Assembly: GCA_002081555.1 (NCBI GenBank)
Contig: MZNV01002024.1
Coordinates: 1 to 21,873, forward strand
Reading direction: 5' to 3'
DNA length: 21,873 nucleotides
Source of the DNA: Protostelium mycophagum
Lineage: Eukaryota > Evosea > Variosea > Protosteliida > Protosteliaceae
Shown: positions 20,347 through 21,873 of the stretch, one piece after another
How the letters are laid out: every line of letters begins with the position of its first letter
How positions within the stretch are numbered: the stretch's first letter is position 1
Translations under genes and position numbers: made by a program
Notes under the pieces: model-generated
The model's input: only the letters and a program-made list of their open reading frames with translations
The model's database searches: none
Told to the model about the DNA's origin: nothing

Positions 20347-20819
20347 ATCGGTGCTCAGTTCAGTTCAGATCAGTTTATATCACACGTAAGTGCTCCGACT
20401 TTACAGCTGCAGCTCTTCTCCTTTTCCTTGCGACGAGAAGTTGTGGACGCGACACGGCCCTAACCCGATTTACACTCAAGGGCTGCGAGTTTGTTGTCGT
20501 GGTATTTATCTTTGTCGGCGTCCGAGTTGTCTTGAACACGTTGGGTTGTTTTATACTTGAACATGCTGACATAATCTTAGGTCTGTTGGTTTCATATCGG
20601 TCGTCTGAAGATTTCACATCGAGCCGTTTCGAAGGTAAGAACGTTCAACCGCACGCTGGACCTCTCATCTTTTGAAATGTTGGGTAGATCATCTCTACAT
20701 TTTTCTGACTGTTCCACAGCTCGTCCTTATTGTCTCATTGCCAACCACTGCCGCCGCCACTTCAATCCACAAGGTAGTTACATCTAGTTGAACACTTAGC
20801 CTCTGATTGATAAAATCAG
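20347..20819. other. Divergent upstream region with possible leader exons
   Basis: This 473-bp stretch separates the eL19-like start (minus) and the galectin-like start (plus). A possible plus-strand leader exon, 20582-20634, ends at GTAAGA. A second one, 20720-20773, sits between a CCACAG acceptor and a GTAGTT donor, and is open in frame with the downstream gene, encoding a hydrophobic signal-like LVLIVSLPTTAAAT. No upstream in-frame Met was found, so these are treated as untranslated or unresolved. A minus-strand ORF of 80 codons (20617-20375, very Arg/Thr-rich) also lies here and looks like chance. Short direct repeats of CAGTTCAG occur near 20353-20370. Confidence 0.35.
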
Positions 20820-21598
20820 ATGGGGGAAGAACTTCTTGGTCTGTCTAGCGCTGCTATTTACAACCGTGATGGTTTAGGTAACAAGACTGGCCCCGCTCAT
20901 ACCGCTGAATCTCTTGCTGCTGTTGCACCCGGGAGCAACCTTATTGTTGAGGCAGTGGTCCATATAAGTGGTCAGATTCGTATGTACAATTTCCAAGTCC
21001 AGAAATCTGTGAGCGAGTATATCAGAATTTAATCAAGAAGCATAGAGAGACATTCTTTCAGTGGATGAAACTCTCAGGCTGTGAACAAGGTATATATGTG
21101 AGGACATATAGTCACGACTAATTTGAATGGGCATTGCCTCACTGAGGGGTTTATTTGAGGAATTTTGCCATGATAAGATTAGATCAGGCATAACTCTTCA
21201 AGCAAAGTATTTAGGAGGGTATAATCGAAGTAATGCCGCAAAAAAGGCCCGAGTAGACCAGGAATTCATATTTAAAGTAAGGTAATTAGGTATATCCGGA
21301 AATATACTCACAACTATAGCGTAGCCATCACAAATCAACTTCCCAGCTTCTTACTGATCTACCTTTGGCAACAGGTTAGATCTTCTTGTCTCATGATCAT
21401 ACTGAGTACTTAATAGATGACGAGTATCTACAACCTACACAGAGGAATTTTACAGCTGTTGATGCTATCTATACACCAGGGGTGTTTCTACAATATACTG
21501 TATCTGTTGATCACAAGATAAGCGTGAGCAGAGTGCAAGTTTTGAAATTATATTGATTATTTCAGTTGACAGGAATACAAAAGAGCAACAATTTGTGA
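20820..21598 (+). CDS. Galectin-like protein, weak sugar-binding signature
   Basis: Five exons, 20820-21008, 21062-21089, 21188-21276, 21380-21523 and 21566-21598, close in phase to 160 residues. The pattern of beta strands resembles a galectin fold: APGSNLIVEAVVHISGQIRMYNFQ (strands around the typical PG-x-x-L-x-V-x-G), GITLQAKYLGGYN at the place of the family's I-x-L-H-F-N-P-R, then EFIFKIFLSHDHTEYLIDDEYL at the place of F-x-I-x-I-...-VNG-x-x-L, and a C-terminal YTVSVDHKISLTGI. The His, Asn and Arg that hold galactose in true galectins are not at their usual places, so carbohydrate binding is doubtful. The start Met sits immediately after an intron acceptor, and the real N-terminus may lie in an upstream exon. 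An AATAAA is at 21643-21648, 45 bp after the stop, and supports the 3' end. The family call is tentative. Confidence 0.42.
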
Positions 21599-21642
21599 TG
21601 CATATCAGGCAATGGGTCACATGTCTGAGATTTGATTGTCAT

Positions 21643-21648
21643 AATAAA
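21643..21648 (+). promoter_or_regulatory. Polyadenylation hexamer AATAAA
   Basis: Canonical AATAAA 45 bp downstream of the galectin-like stop codon, in an AT-rich stretch. The remaining 225 bp to the window end are AT-rich with a T8 run near 21698 and show no ORF, RNA gene or recognisable repeat. Confidence 0.55.
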
Positions 21649-21873
21649 TACACTCATCTGTTAAACAATTATGTCTCCACTATTTAGTACATATATTTTT
21701 TTTGCAAGATCCACCAGACCTTCTACTAAGGTGACAAGTGCACCATATACCCCCTTTAATATATTTCAATTCTGGCCCACTTCAAAATTTCATAGAGATT
21801 CTGTCAGACCCACCTTAGGGGGTTCTTATTTCATTGGGAAATTTTAGCAAAATTCTGATATTTGTCCAAAAAA

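Noticed and set aside
20375-20617. 80-codon minus-strand Arg/Thr-rich ORF
   Set aside because: It has no conserved motif and is opposed by an equally long open plus-strand frame; neither has splice or start support.
21599-21873. Possible repeat element at the right edge
   Set aside because: AT-rich with a T8 run and the short CCACC-containing phrases near 21711 and 21809, but no terminal repeats, ORF or second copy within the window to support a named element.

Overview
The window comes from a compact nuclear genome of a ciliated eukaryote, most likely a holozoan such as a choanoflagellate-like protist. The reasons are: dense genes with many short GT-AG introns (mostly 34-110 nt), a receptor tyrosine kinase with IPT-like and GAIN/GPS-like ectodomains, two cilium genes (kinesin-9/KIF9 and TMEM231), and standard mitochondrial and nucleolar housekeeping genes. 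The lineage is an inference and no species is claimed. All gene models were spliced by hand by following reading phase across introns and comparing with remembered family sequences. They are good to the exon level, but individual splice sites may be off by a few bases.

Layout, left to right. A terminal exon of an upstream gene (31-117, +); an AKAP7-type 2H phosphoesterase (135-1042, +); kinesin-9/KIF9 on the minus strand (1156-4512, 19 exons); a poorly understood 1-kb stretch (4513-5552) with a small mitochondrial-presequence ORF and a possible two-exon gene, both +. Next is a large 24-exon receptor tyrosine kinase (5713-10569, +) joining an IPT-like region, a GAIN/GPS-like module, one membrane helix and a tyrosine kinase domain. 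A truncated tRNA-like sequence follows (10630-10686), then THUMPD1 (10770-12319, +), TMEM231 (12485-13734, -), a BtuF-like cobalamin-binding-fold protein (13847-15186, +), dyskerin (15244-17305, -), the mitochondrial insertase OXA1 (17403-19078, +), mitochondrial ribosomal protein bL17m (19325-19960, +), a short protein with an eL19 N-terminal domain (20011-20346, -), and a galectin-like gene with an uncertain 5' end (20820-21598, +).

Functional groups. OXA1 and bL17m both serve mitochondrial translation and membrane insertion. THUMPD1 (tRNA acetylation adaptor) and dyskerin (rRNA pseudouridylation, telomerase RNP) act on RNA modification. KIF9 and TMEM231 mark a motile or sensory cilium. Neighbours are mostly convergent or divergent with gaps of 50-250 bp, so there is little room for long regulatory regions.

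The most striking content is the GAIN/GPS receptor tyrosine kinase, and a short intron motif, GTTGTAG, that recurs in about ten introns of unrelated genes, sometimes as the 3' splice site and sometimes internally. No viral, retroelement or DNA-transposon coding sequence was recognised.
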